Source of the DNA: Exiguobacterium sp. TNDT2
GTDB lineage: Bacteria; Bacillota; Bacilli; Exiguobacteriales; Exiguobacteriaceae
Assembly (NCBI RefSeq): GCF_003331145.1
Contig: NZ_QLVE01000001.1
Coordinates: forward strand, 186,001 to 250,000
Length of the DNA: 64,000 nt
Direction of reading: 5' to 3'
Both the position numbers and the translations under genes were made by a program. The notes under the pieces are model-generated. The model did no database searches, was not told where the DNA came from, and saw only the letters and a program-made list of their open reading frames with translations. Of this stretch, positions 8,214 through 17,600 are shown piece by piece. Within the stretch, counting starts at the first letter, position 1. Every line of letters begins with the position of its first letter.

Positions 8214-9014
8214 ATGGAAAAACAAGCTGTCGAGTATATGGAAGAAGCCGCCTATAAAAAAGCGACGCTGTTGCGTCATGCGTTCGGTCACTACGCACTC
8301 CGCTCCATCGTCGCCGGTTTTTTAATCGGGATCGGGGTCGTCTTTGCCTTTTCGGTCGGAAACATGTTCATCGATGTGCCAGGGACGATGCTGTTCGCCG
8401 GGATGAGTTTCTCGGTCGCCCTCGTCTTCATCGTTTGGATGGGCGGCGAGCTGTTCACGAGCAACACGATGTATCTGTACACGGGTGCCAAACGCGGACG
8501 TGTCGACTGGCGCGATTTAACGGCCGTCTGGGGGATCAGCTGGCTCGGTAACTTGGTCGGTGCAGTCATCCTCGTCGGGCTCGTCATCGGGGCCCATAGC
8601 ATGGGTGACATCGATACGGATCATCTTTTGTCCGTCGTCGCCGCGAAAAAGATGGGCGGCGAGGCGTTCGCGATTTTCTTGAAAGGGATTTTGTGTAACA
8701 TCCTCGTCTGTATCGCTATCTTCATGCCACTGAAAACGAAGAATGATGTCGCCAAAATCATGCTGACGATGCTCCCGGTCGTCGTCTTTTTCGCCGCCGG
8801 CTTCGAGCACTCGATTGCCAATATGGGCATCTTCGGGCTCGTGCTCTATTACGCCCCATCTGAGGCGATCAACCTCGGGCTGGCGTTGAACAATCTTTTG
8901 TTTGCCACGCTCGGAAACATCGTCGGAGGCGCCTTGTTCGTTGCCGGGACGTACCTCCATTTGAACGCCAAGCCAGCCGATACGAAAATCGAATCCATCC
9001 GTCAACAAGCATAA
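8214..9014 (+). CDS. Formate/nitrite transporter (FNT) family channel
   Basis: The protein has 266 residues with six predicted membrane helices, the usual FNT length and topology. Recognisable elements are KATLLRHAFGHYALRSIVAGFLIG at the N terminus, FAGMSFSVALVFIVWMGGELFTSNTMY (the first signature), GILCNILVCIAIFM and the late GFEHSIANMGIF with the pore His. These channels form pentamers and move formate, nitrite or hydrosulfide with protons. Which anion cannot be read from the sequence, and no pyruvate-formate lyase or nitrite reductase gene is nearby. The ribosome site lies in a potential hairpin. Confidence 0.9.
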   Translation: MEKQAVEYMEEAAYKKATLLRHAFGHYALRSIVAGFLIGIGVVFAFSVGNMFIDVPGTMLFAGMSFSVALVFIVWMGGELFTSNTMYLYTGAKRGRVDWRDLTAVWGISWLGNLVGAVILVGLVIGAHSMGDIDTDHLLSVVAAKKMGGEAFAIFLKGILCNILVCIAIFMPLKTKNDVAKIMLTMLPVVVFFAAGFEHSIANMGIFGLVLYYAPSEAINLGLALNNLLFATLGNIVGGALFVAGTYLHLNAKPADTKIESIRQQA

Positions 9015-9019
9015 AAAGA

Positions 9020-9046
9020 CAGGGGCCCCGATGCGCAGGGCCCCTG
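9020..9046. terminator. Bidirectional terminator
   Basis: CAGGGGCCC (9020-9028) pairs with GGGCCCCTG (9038-9046) around a nine-base loop. It separates convergent genes ending at 9014 and 9066. Confidence 0.75.
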
Positions 9047-9065
9047 TTGTTGCATATTGAACGAA

Positions 9066-10529
9066 TTAACCTTTTGTCGTATCGGCAACAGCCGCTTGGA
9101 CTGCACCTTGTGCGACTTCTTCTTCTTCGACGTCCCAACATTCCGTGTTCTCGATGCCGAGTTTACGGGCCGAGAAGCGTGGATTGAGCCCTTGGGCACG
9201 CTGCTCTTCGTAGTCGCGAAGGACTTTGAAGGCGACGCCACCAAGCAATGTGATGGCTGCAATGTTGATTAACGTCATCCCCGCCATGAACAAGTCAGCC
9301 AAGCTCCAGACGAAGCCGAGGCTTGCGACCGCTCCGATGAAGACGAACGCCATTGTCGCAAGGCGGAAACCAAGAACTGCGTTTTTGCTCTTCTTGATGA
9401 ACTCGATGTTTGTTTCACCGTAGTAGTAGCTACCTGCGATTGAACTGAAGGCGAACAAGAAGACACTGACAGCTACGAACGCTGGCGCCCACGATCCGAT
9501 TTGTTCGCTCAATGCATTTTGAAGCATGACGATTCCTTCTCCGTTACCGGCAGCATAGCTGTCTGAGAGGAGGATTATGGCCGCTGTTGCCGTACAGACG
9601 ATCAACGTGTCCAAGAAGACGCCGAGCGCTTGAAGGAAACCTTGTTTCGCTGGGTGTGAAACTTCAGCAGCTGCTGCCGCGTTTGGTGCCGAACCCATAC
9701 CTGCTTCGTTCGAGAAGAGACCGCGACGTACACCCATCGAGATGGCTGCTCCGACCGATCCACCGAACGCTTGCTCAAGACCGAATGCGCTCTGGAAGAT
9801 CATCGCGAACACGCCTGGGATTTCTGTGATGTTGACGACGACGACATAAGCGGCGATGGCCAAGTACAATCCAGCCATAATCGGTACAACGATTGCCGAG
9901 AAGTTGGCGACACGGTGTACACCACCGAAGATGACCAATCCAGTCAAGACGACGAGGATGGCTCCACCGACGACGGCATCGATGCCGAACGCGTTATCAA
10001 ACGCGGCTGCGATTGTGTTCGATTGAACCGAGTTGAAGATGAGACCGAACGTCACCGCGATCAAGACGGCGAAGACGATACCAAGGGCCCGGTTGTTGAG
10101 TCCTTTTTCAATGTAGTATGCTGGACCGCCACGGTACGCGACGTCATCTTTTACTTTATAGACTTGTGCGAGCGTGCTCTCAATCATCGCTGTCGCTCCA
10201 CCGAGAAGCGCGACAATCCACATCCAGAAGACCGCTCCTGGTCCACCGACCGTTACGGCGACGGTGACACCGGCCAAGTTACCCGTCCCGATTCGTGTGG
10301 CTGCTCCGATGAAGAACGATTTCATTGAACTGATGCTCTTGCTGTCTGTGACCTCCGGTTTTTCAGCGACGACCCGGAACATCTCTTTTAAGTAACGGAA
10401 CTGCATAAAGCGCGTCCTCACTGTAAAGTAAATCCCGGCTCCGACGAGCGCGACGATCAGAACATAAGTCCATAAGATGTTGTTCATGTAATCGACGCTT
10501 CCTTGTAACATGCTTTGCACGGCTTCCAT
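9066..10529 (-). CDS. Sodium:alanine/glycine symporter (AGCS family)
   Basis: The protein has 487 residues. It contains the AGCS signature with GAATRIGTGNLAGVTVA and GGPGAVFWMW, followed by ALLGGATAMIESTLAQVYK and the conserved GGPAYYIEKG and RRGLFSNEAGMGSAP blocks. About eleven hydrophobic helices are visible. It imports alanine or glycine with sodium. The C-terminal tail is acidic then Ala-rich (DVEEEEVAQGAVQAAVADTT). The start at 10529 follows a GGGAGGAAC site. It is monocistronic with its own promoter at 10596-10623 and closes on a shared terminator. Confidence 0.93.
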   Translation of the reverse strand: MEAVQSMLQGSVDYMNNILWTYVLIVALVGAGIYFTVRTRFMQFRYLKEMFRVVAEKPEVTDSKSISSMKSFFIGAATRIGTGNLAGVTVAVTVGGPGAVFWMWIVALLGGATAMIESTLAQVYKVKDDVAYRGGPAYYIEKGLNNRALGIVFAVLIAVTFGLIFNSVQSNTIAAAFDNAFGIDAVVGGAILVVLTGLVIFGGVHRVANFSAIVVPIMAGLYLAIAAYVVVVNITEIPGVFAMIFQSAFGLEQAFGGSVGAAISMGVRRGLFSNEAGMGSAPNAAAAAEVSHPAKQGFLQALGVFLDTLIVCTATAAIILLSDSYAAGNGEGIVMLQNALSEQIGSWAPAFVAVSVFLFAFSSIAGSYYYGETNIEFIKKSKNAVLGFRLATMAFVFIGAVASLGFVWSLADLFMAGMTLINIAAITLLGGVAFKVLRDYEEQRAQGLNPRFSARKLGIENTECWDVEEEEVAQGAVQAAVADTTKG

Positions 10530-10595
10530 AAGTAAGTTCCTCCCTGTTGTGTGAATCTAAAGTTGTTTAAAAATTTTATGATGTCTTAGTTCTGA

Positions 10596-10623
10596 ATTAT
10601 ACAAAGATTCTGACAATTAGCAA
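10596..10623 (-). promoter_or_regulatory. Sigma-A promoter of the symporter gene
   Basis: On the reverse strand TTGCTA (10623-10618), a 16-base spacer and TATAAT (10601-10596). The expected transcript start leaves a leader of about 60 bases. Confidence 0.6.
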
Positions 10624-10692
10624 TAATTTTTTTATAGGTCAGTTCACACTTATTTCATATGTTATATAACAAATAGTGAGTGATAGCTTTAT

Positions 10693-10706
10693 TTAAAGCG
10701 CTTACA
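10693..10706. promoter_or_regulatory. cre-like CcpA site
   Basis: TTAAAGCGCTTACA fits the catabolite-responsive element pattern TGNAANCGNNNNCA except at the second base. It lies about 70 bases upstream of the symporter -35, a position compatible with activation or with no role. Confidence 0.3.
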
Positions 10707-10847
10707 AAGTTATTTGAAAGAAATAATAAATCTTTATTTCCCTGCTTGTTTTTGACGTCTACATTCAACTTGTTTCAAACCATTCGCTTTATGAATAGAT
10801 TTGACTGCATAACAAACCTCTATTCCCTTCACTTCTTTTCGGGAAAT

Positions 10848-10877
10848 AAAAAAGCAGTCGCTCACTGAGCGCTGCTT
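10848..10877 (-). terminator. Terminator of the ywbE operon
   Basis: On the reverse strand AAGCAG-CGCTC, loop AGT, GAGCG-A-CTGCTT, then a T-run. It lies directly after the small basic-protein gene. Confidence 0.75.
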
Positions 10878-10878
10878 G

Positions 10879-11046
10879 TTAGATGCCCGTCCGTTTCTTC
10901 TGGTTGTTCGGCTTCTTCGTCAACTGGTTCGTCAACGGCTTCTGCTTCGTCCCACGAAGTCCCGTCGGCACTTTCGTCTCGTTCTGTTTCTTCTCGGCGA
11001 GTTTTTGCTTCATCGCTTCCTGAAAACTTAATTTCTTTTCACTCAT
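10879..11046 (-). CDS. Small basic protein, 55 residues, coupled to ywbE
   Basis: I do not recognise the family. Reading from the ATG at 11046 gives 55 residues beginning MSEKKLSFQEAMKQKLAEKK and ending NNQKKRTGI. It is very rich in Lys, Gln, Asn and Thr with no hydrophobic stretch, and resembles a short nucleic-acid-binding or disordered tail protein. Its start codon is one base beyond the ywbE stop, with GGAGG inside the ywbE end, so translation is probably coupled. A rho-independent terminator follows immediately. The gene structure (ribosome site, coupling, terminator) argues that it is real. Confidence 0.6.
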   Translation of the reverse strand: MSEKKLSFQEAMKQKLAEKKQNETKVPTGLRGTKQKPLTNQLTKKPNNQKKRTGI

Positions 11047-11047
11047 G

Positions 11048-11251
11048 TCATTCACCTCCAGCTTCGATCACTTTCACCCGACCGACCTGTCCGTCGTTTA
11101 AGCGTACTTTAATGCCATGCGGGTGACGCGGCGAGTTCGTCAAAATGTCTTTGACGACGCCTGACGTCAACTTCCCACTCCGCTGATCTTGTTTTAGGAC
11201 AATCTGGACGTGGAGCCCTGGGCGAATGTCCGCGCGTTTCGTGCCATCCAT
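11048..11251 (-). CDS. ywbE: YwbE family protein
   Basis: The protein has 67 residues and matches Bacillus YwbE throughout: KRADIRPGLHVQIVLKQDQ, then LTSGVVKDILTNSPRHPHGIKVRL and GQVGRVK. It has the size and alternating beta pattern of a small SH3/KOW-like fold; the function is unknown. An in-frame start at 11278 would add nine residues, but the AAAGGGG site lies eight bases before the ATG at 11251, and the family starts here. It is the first of two coupled genes. Confidence 0.85.
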   Translation of the reverse strand: MDGTKRADIRPGLHVQIVLKQDQRSGKLTSGVVKDILTNSPRHPHGIKVRLNDGQVGRVKVIEAGGE

Positions 11252-11315
11252 ACCCGACACCCCTTTCCGTATAGTCAACCTCTATCATATGCTCTTTTCC
11301 CGCGTTTGTCACAAT

Positions 11316-11651
11316 CTATTCCACGATGCCAATTTGACCGACCGTCCTCGTCATATAACTTTGATCGGTCCGAAATCCGTCCCTTACTTGCCCCCAAGCC
11401 GTCTCCACCTCGACGCGGCCGCGTTTAAATGAGATTGTCAAAATGTTTCGCCCGTCTGCATTTTGAAGCCTGGCTGCACCGCTCAACTCATGATAGACGC
11501 GAGTCAAATCATTCGCGAACTGGACGTAATCGCTTGTCCGGACCGTTTCTGACTCCTGGTCGTGAACGAGCCGCAACATGTTTCGTGACGCTTCTGCGAT
11601 GACGAACTTGAATGTCGTCTCATCATTTCCCATCTCTATTTGATGCTGCAT
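11316..11651 (-). CDS. Uncharacterised protein, 111 residues
   Basis: I do not recognise this protein. It is soluble and slightly acidic, with a beta-rich pattern: TTFKFVIAEASRNMLRLVHD near the start and NILTISFKRGRVEVETAWGQV near residue 75. No signal peptide, membrane helix or metal motif is visible. A strong AGGAGG lies before the ATG at 11651. It lies between the glucosidase terminator and ywbE and is probably an independent unit or partly served by glucosidase read-through. Confidence 0.55.
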   Translation of the reverse strand: MQHQIEMGNDETTFKFVIAEASRNMLRLVHDQESETVRTSDYVQFANDLTRVYHELSGAARLQNADGRNILTISFKRGRVEVETAWGQVRDGFRTDQSYMTRTVGQIGIVE

Positions 11652-11664
11652 CTTCCCACCTCCT

Positions 11665-11692
11665 AAAAAGACACCTTCGCCGGGAAGGTGCC
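11665..11692 (-). terminator. Terminator of the glucosidase gene
   Basis: On the reverse strand CACCTTC (11690-11684), loop CCGGC, GAAGGTG (11678-11672), then T-rich sequence. The ribosome site of the next gene starts right after it. Confidence 0.75.
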
Positions 11693-11698
11693 TTCTCG

Positions 11699-13396
11699 TT
11701 ATAAGCGATACAACCTCGCTTCGAACGGTCGCATCATGAACGTATCCGTCTCAATTGTTTCAGGGTCCGTCTCATTCGTCAAGACGAGCGTCGCCTCAGC
11801 AAGACCAGCCAACGTCGTTTTAGCAGGGTTCGCTGTCAAGTTGACGACGACATAAAACGTCTGTTGTTCAAACGTTCGTTCATATGCGAACACTTGCAGA
11901 TGGTCCGGCAATAAATCACGGTAACTGCCGTACGTGAACGTCTCCTCACCCCGACGGAGACGAATCATCGCCTTATAGAACGAGAGAATCGAATGGGCAT
12001 CCTTCGATTGAACGTCAACGTTCAACGTTTCATACTCTTCGTGGACCGGCATCCACGGCGTTGCCGTCGAAAAGCCGGCGTTCGGTGACGCGTCCCATTG
12101 AATCGGCGTTCGCACGTTGTCGCGTGACGTGCCCCATACGTGTTGCATGGAATCGATTTCACTCATCCCATTGGCAATCCGTTCGAAGTATTCATTTTTC
12201 GTCGCCACATCGTCATAGTCATGGATGGACGGAAGCGGCACGTTCTTCATGCCGATTTCCTGCCCTTGATAGATGAACGGTGTCCCATGCATAAAGAAAT
12301 ACATCATCCCGAGAGCGGTCGCGCTCTCACGCCAGTAGTGGTTCTCGTCCCCGACGAGCGAGACGGCACGGACCATGTCGTGGTTTTCGATATAGAGAGC
12401 GTTCCATCCTGTCTCGAGCAGGCCTTGTTGCCACTTATCAAAAATGCGCTTCAACTCGACGACGTCAAGCGGTGCTAGACGTGACTTGCGCATAATGTCG
12501 ACATGATCGAAATGGAACGCCATGTTCATCGCCCCGTTTTCTGGTCCCATCCACAAGTCGGCTTCCTGCGGCTCAATCCCGTTCGTCTCGCCGACCGTCA
12601 TAATATCGTAATTAGCGAACGTCGCTTGTTTCATCTCTTGTAGATAATCGTGAATCCCGTCGATGTTCGAATACATCGAGAACGCGGTGACGTACGGTTT
12701 GCTTTCTAGAGGAGGCAACATCGTCTCGGTCGGCATCTTCTTGATGTGGCTGATTGCGTCGACCCGGAACCCGTCGATGCCCTTGTCGAGCCACCAGTTA
12801 ATCATGTCGTAAATGGCGCCACGTACTTCTTTATTTTCCCAGTTTAAATCGGGCTGTTTTTTTGAGAAGACATGCAAATAGTATTGCCCCGTCGTCTCAT
12901 CGTATTCCCATGCCGAACCGCCAAAGATGCTCGCCCAGTTGTTCGGGGGATTTCCATCTGTCCCGTCACGCCATATGTACCAGTCGCGTTTCGGGTCGTC
13001 TTTTGAACGTTTGGACTCGACAAACCACGGATGCTCGTCCGATGTGTGGTTGACGACAAGGTCTAGAAGTAGTTTCATCCCGCGAGCATGGACTGCTTTA
13101 AGTAAAGCATCAAAGTCTTCCATCGTCCCAAACTCTTCCATGATTCCTTGGTAGTCTGAGATGTCATAACCGTTGTCATCGTTCGGTGACTTGTACATCG
13201 GACAAATCCAAATCACGTCGATGCCGAGATCTTCTAAGTAATCTAATTTTTCAATAATGCCCCGGAGATCACCAATCCCATCTCCGTTTGAATCTTTAAA
13301 GCTGCGTGGATAAATCTGATATGCGATTGCCTCTTTCCACCACGTGCGGGTGACCGTTTTTTGCTTCTCTGCTTGTCTAGTGACCATCGACTCCAT
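11699..13396 (-). CDS. malL: Oligo-1,6-glucosidase / alpha-glucosidase (GH13)
   Basis: The protein has 565 residues, normal for GH13 subfamily-31 enzymes that cleave isomaltose, sucrose or short malto-oligosaccharides inside the cell; no signal peptide is present. The barrel motifs are complete: WWKEAIAYQIYPRSFKDSNGDG at the N terminus, LLLDLVVNHTSDEH (region I), GFRVDAISHIKK with the nucleophile Asp (region II), VGETNG with the acid/base Glu (region III) and ENHDMVR (region IV). The sequence between region II and the acid/base is family-typical. The start at 13396 has AGGAGG nine bases upstream. A perfect cre site 94 bases upstream suggests CcpA or LacI-family control. Specificity and the symbol are inferred. 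Confidence 0.88.
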   Translation of the reverse strand: MESMVTRQAEKQKTVTRTWWKEAIAYQIYPRSFKDSNGDGIGDLRGIIEKLDYLEDLGIDVIWICPMYKSPNDDNGYDISDYQGIMEEFGTMEDFDALLKAVHARGMKLLLDLVVNHTSDEHPWFVESKRSKDDPKRDWYIWRDGTDGNPPNNWASIFGGSAWEYDETTGQYYLHVFSKKQPDLNWENKEVRGAIYDMINWWLDKGIDGFRVDAISHIKKMPTETMLPPLESKPYVTAFSMYSNIDGIHDYLQEMKQATFANYDIMTVGETNGIEPQEADLWMGPENGAMNMAFHFDHVDIMRKSRLAPLDVVELKRIFDKWQQGLLETGWNALYIENHDMVRAVSLVGDENHYWRESATALGMMYFFMHGTPFIYQGQEIGMKNVPLPSIHDYDDVATKNEYFERIANGMSEIDSMQHVWGTSRDNVRTPIQWDASPNAGFSTATPWMPVHEEYETLNVDVQSKDAHSILSFYKAMIRLRRGEETFTYGSYRDLLPDHLQVFAYERTFEQQTFYVVVNLTANPAKTTLAGLAEATLVLTNETDPETIETDTFMMRPFEARLYRL

Positions 13397-13489
13397 ATGT
13401 TGCCTGCCTCCTACATCTCACAATTTATATTCATATACTTGGACAGCAATACCTGTTTTAAGGTGAATCTAATCCTACAATAGCATTTG

Positions 13490-13503
13490 TGCAAGCGTTT
13501 GCA
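13490..13503. promoter_or_regulatory. cre / LacI-family operator upstream of the glucosidase
   Basis: TGCAAGCGTTTGCA fits TGNAANCGNNNNCA fully and is nearly palindromic. On the reverse strand it overlaps a possible -35 (TTGCAC) of the glucosidase gene, a position suited to repression. Either CcpA or a dedicated MalR-like repressor could bind. Confidence 0.6.
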
Positions 13504-13516
13504 AATAAGGAGGCAT

Positions 13517-13544
13517 AAAAAAATGCAGTCCGAGGACTACATTT
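13517..13544 (-). terminator. Terminator of the esterase gene
   Basis: On the reverse strand AATGTAGTCC, loop TC, GGACTGCATT followed by T6. It overlaps the stop codon of the esterase gene. Confidence 0.65.
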
Positions 13545-14292
13545 TCGGTGACGTCGCAACTTGTTCACAGAACGCGCCGATGACGTCCGCCAACCGCTCC
13601 CGATCATAATCCATCGTGGCCACATGATACGAGCGTTCGAGCACCTCCCGTTGTTTCGGGGCTTGAACGGTCTCATACAGCCACATCGAATCTTCCGGGG
13701 GGACGACGTTGTCGATGGCTGAATGGATGACGCACGTCGGCACAGTCACCTCAGCCGCCATCGGTCGTACTTCCTCGATGAGCGCGAGCAGTTCACGGAT
13801 GGCTGACGTCGGCACTTTGTCGTAGACGATCTCGTACACGCCTGGTGCACAGATATCCGGTTCGTCTTCATCAATGAAACGACAGACATCGTCCGTGGCG
13901 TGACAGGCATAGCCTGGCACGGACAACGCCGCATTGATGGTGACGATCGCATCGGCCTGCCCGGCCAAAGCGGCCTTCATCGCCAGCGTCCCGCCCATTG
14001 ACTGCCCGACAACGATGACGTGTCGACATCGCTCACGCAAGAGACGGATACCGGCTTCCATCGACTCATACCAGCAGCGGCGTGTCGATTGCCGAAACTC
14101 TTCCGGATCCGTCCCATGTCCTTTGAGCCGCGGTGCGAAGACGGTGAATCCTTTCTCCATCAAGGCGATTCCCACGTCACGCACACTTTGAGGCGTCCCA
14201 TTAAAGCCATGGCATAACAAGATGCCGATATCATTTCCTTCATAATAAAACGCGCCCGCTCCCGGGATGACCGGATAAGTAATTGTCGTCAT
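13537..14292 (-). CDS. Alpha/beta hydrolase, carboxylesterase (Est30-like)
   Basis: The protein has 251 residues with no signal peptide. The oxyanion loop is LLCHGFNGTP, the nucleophile elbow VGQSMGG, the acid lies in IHSAIDNVVPPEDS and the catalytic His in ERSYHVATMD. Together with the length, these match monoacylglycerol lipase/carboxylesterases of the Est30 type that hydrolyse short- and medium-chain esters. The substrate is unknown. The ATG has GGGAGG upstream. It is monocistronic, with a terminator separating it from the glucosidase gene. Confidence 0.85.
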   Translation of the reverse strand: MTTITYPVIPGAGAFYYEGNDIGILLCHGFNGTPQSVRDVGIALMEKGFTVFAPRLKGHGTDPEEFRQSTRRCWYESMEAGIRLLRERCRHVIVVGQSMGGTLAMKAALAGQADAIVTINAALSVPGYACHATDDVCRFIDEDEPDICAPGVYEIVYDKVPTSAIRELLALIEEVRPMAAEVTVPTCVIHSAIDNVVPPEDSMWLYETVQAPKQREVLERSYHVATMDYDRERLADVIGAFCEQVATSPKM

Positions 14293-14675
14293 TCGTTTCC
14301 TCCCTATTAATCCATAGTTAACCGATAAACTTAATTGTATTAATGAATTGTAAAAGTTGAATGATGTTCAGTCAACTTAATTGACCTCTTTTATATTCCT
14401 GCCGCCCTGTCATTAAATTGTAATATGAACTTCTCGTTAAGTAGATTGAGTTCTGACGTCTGCTTGGTTATGTTTAACATGTAGTTGAAAAATCGGTAAA
14501 TGATAGCATCATTCGTTACGCGATGAAGGAGATGTATAAAGTTTCCGAGCGTCAAGTCGACCAATGTAAGCGCTATCATTTTGTTTTGGCTAAAAGGGGG
14601 CATCCGCTCAAGCAATTGACCACACGAATTGGGACATCGTATCGGCCATCTACATAATTAAAGGGAGACTAACAC
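14293..14675. other. Intergenic region upstream of the secreted nuclease
   Basis: About 380 AT-rich bases. They include a perfect cre-type site and probable promoter elements near 14600-14660 (for example TTGGGA and CATAAT about 18 bases apart). No gene is supported: the open stretch at 14391-14615 on the reverse strand lacks a ribosome site. Confidence 0.5.
14565..14578. promoter_or_regulatory. cre site upstream of the secreted nuclease
   Basis: TGTAAGCGCTATCA satisfies TGNAANCGNNNNCA and lies about 100 bases before the nuclease start codon, so catabolite control of the nuclease is plausible. Confidence 0.45.
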
Positions 14676-17600
14676 ATGGGGAAACCACAAACACGTTCAT
14701 TCAAACAAATGACCGGCCTCGCCTTATCAGCCGGACTCGTCGTCAGCAGCATGACGCCGATTGCGGCAAACGTACACGCACAGACGTTGAACGCTTCAGA
14801 CCTATTCATCTCGGAGTACGTGGAAGGATCGAGCAACAACAAAGCCATCGAACTGTTCAATGGAACGAATGCGGCCATCGACCTCTCGGCCTATAAACTT
14901 GAACTGTACTCGAACGGTGGGACGACTCCAGGCACGACGCTCAACTTGACAGGTACGCTCGAGCCTGGTGGCACGTACGTCATCGTCAACGGCAGCGCGA
15001 ACGATGCGTTGAAAGCGAAAGCCAACACGACGAGTGGTGTGACGAACTTTAACGGCGATGACACGCTCGTCTTGAAAAAAGGCGACACGGTGCTCGACGT
15101 CTTCGGTCAAGTCGGATTCGACCCGGGCATGAAATGGGGAACGACGATTGCTACGGTGGATCAGTCGTTAGTTCGGAAAGACACGGTCACGACAGGGGAT
15201 GCGAACGGCGCGGATGCGTTCGACCCGGCCACTGAATGGAACTCGCAACCAATCGATACGTTCACAAACCTCGGAACCCACACGTTCCAAGGTGTCGTCT
15301 ACGGCGATGGCGGTACGGTAGAACCACCGGCTCCGGTCACTCCGGTTTCAATCAGTGACGCCCGGTCGAAGACCGAAGGTGAAACGGTCACGATTAAAGG
15401 TGTCGTCACAGCGAAGCTGGCGAACACGATTTCGATTCAAGATGCGACAGGCGGTCTCTCGGTCCGTCCGACATCACTCGCCGTCAATGTCGGTGATGAA
15501 GTCGTCGTCACGGGTGCCATCGGTTCGTATCGTGAATTGCTTCAATTGAACAGCGCCGTCGTCGTGTCAAAACAAGCGGCGAGTGTCCCGGCTGCGCAAG
15601 TTCTCACTGGCGAACAGATCAATGAGGACGTCGAGTCTGAACTCGTCACCGTCAATAACGTCATGCTCTCGGGCAGCGGGCAAAACTTGACGGCGACGGA
15701 CGGAACGAAAGAATTCGTCGTCCGTGACGAACGTGGCATTCTCGATTTACAGACGGACGTCAACTACTCGTCAATTACAGGGATCGTGCAACAATTCGAT
15801 AACACATATCAACTCATCCCACGCGACGTGTCTGACACGGTCATTGACGCATCGGTACTCCGTCCGGCGACAGCGAAGCCAGGTACGGGTACGTTCGTCG
15901 GTCCACAAGACGTGACACTCTCGACGACGACAGCCGACGCTCAGATATACTATACGCTTGACGGGTCGGACCCGAAAGTGAACGGTACGCTCTATACGTC
16001 CCCAGTCCGCATCGAGGAGACGAAGACGCTCAAAGTCGCCGTCAAATCGGGTGATGCGTTCAGCGCCGTGACGACGTTCGACTATAAAATCACGGACAAG
16101 ATCCGCATCCATGACATTCAAGGCGCGAGCCACACGTCACCGATGAACGGACAGACGGTCGAAGGCGTCGAAGGAATTGTCACGTACTCGTTCGTCTCGA
16201 TGGGTACGACGTATTACTATATCCAAACACCTGACATGGAAGCCGACCAAGATGTACGCACGTCGGAAGGAATCATTTTGTATGGCGGCCGTTCGATTGC
16301 CGGCATCCAAGTTGGCGACCTCGTCAACGTGAAAGGTCTCGTCAGCGAGTACGCCATCGAAGGCTACAGCGACCGTCAGCAGACGGACATGAAGATGACG
16401 CAGATCGATACACGTAACGGTGGTGTTGACGTCATCAAGAGCGGTGTCGCCCTCCCGACGCCAGTGAAAATCGACGAGTCGAACTTGCCGACCGAGTTCA
16501 TCGACAGCGATGCCCTCGCCGTCTTCAACCCGGACAAAGACGCCATCGACTTCTGGGAGAGCCTTGAAGGGATGCGCGTCGAGACGGGCAACCTCAAATC
16601 GGTATCACCGCAACAGAACGGCGACCTCGTGACCGTGCTCGAAGCAACACCGACCGAGACGTTCAACGGTGGTATTCTGTTGAAAAAAGATGATGCCAAC
16701 CCGGAACGGATTCAATTCCGTCTCGAGCCGAACGCTGCCGCTCGTGATTTCGATGTCGCGACCGGTGACCGCTTCAACGGCCCAATCGTCGGTGTCGTTG
16801 GATACTCGTACGGCAACTATAAAATTCAAGCCGGCCTTGATGAGATGAAGGCTGCCTTCGTCAAAGGCGATGCCAAGCGAGAGACGACGTTCATCAAAGC
16901 CGAAGAGGATAAATTGACGATCGCCTCTTACAATCTCGAGAACTTCTCGAACAACGTCAAAGAGACGTCCGACGAGAAAGCGCTCAAACTCGCGAAAGCG
17001 TTCGTCGAGGAATTGAACAGCCCGGACATCATCGGCGTGACCGAAGTTCAAGATAACAACGGAGAAGACACAGGCGATTCTGCGGCCGACCAAAGTTACC
17101 AACGCTTGATTGATAATATCGCCTCAATCGGCGGCAAGTCGTACAAGTACGTCAACATCGACCCTGAGTACAATAAAGACGGCGGCGCACCGAACGCCAA
17201 CATCCGCGTCGGCTTCTTGTATGACCCGGAACGTGTCTCGCTCACAGAAGGCATCCCTGCCGGTGACGCGACGACGGCTGTCGGTTATGAAAACGGCAAG
17301 TTGACGCATAACCCGGGCCGGATCGACCCGCTCAACCCGGCGTTCAACAGTTCACGCAAACCGCTCGCAGCCCAGTTCGACTTCCAAGGCGAGAACGTCG
17401 TCGTCATCGCCAACCACTGGAACTCGAAAGGTGGCGACACGGGCGTCTTCGGCTCGAAACAGCCGGTCGTGCTCGGCAGTGAAGTCCAACGGAAACAAAT
17501 CGCTCAAATCGTCCATGACTTCGTCGCTGACGTGAAAACGGACAACCCGGAAGCGAACGTCGTCGCCCTCGGTGACTTCAACGACTTCGAGTTCTCAGAG

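Larger units (their letters stand above)
10530..10878. other. AT-rich intergenic region upstream of the symporter
   Basis: About 350 bases with no supported gene. It holds the reverse-strand symporter promoter, a cre-like site and the terminator of the small basic-protein gene. An open stretch at 10680-10868 on the forward strand has no ribosome site and no recognisable protein, so I leave it out. Confidence 0.6.
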
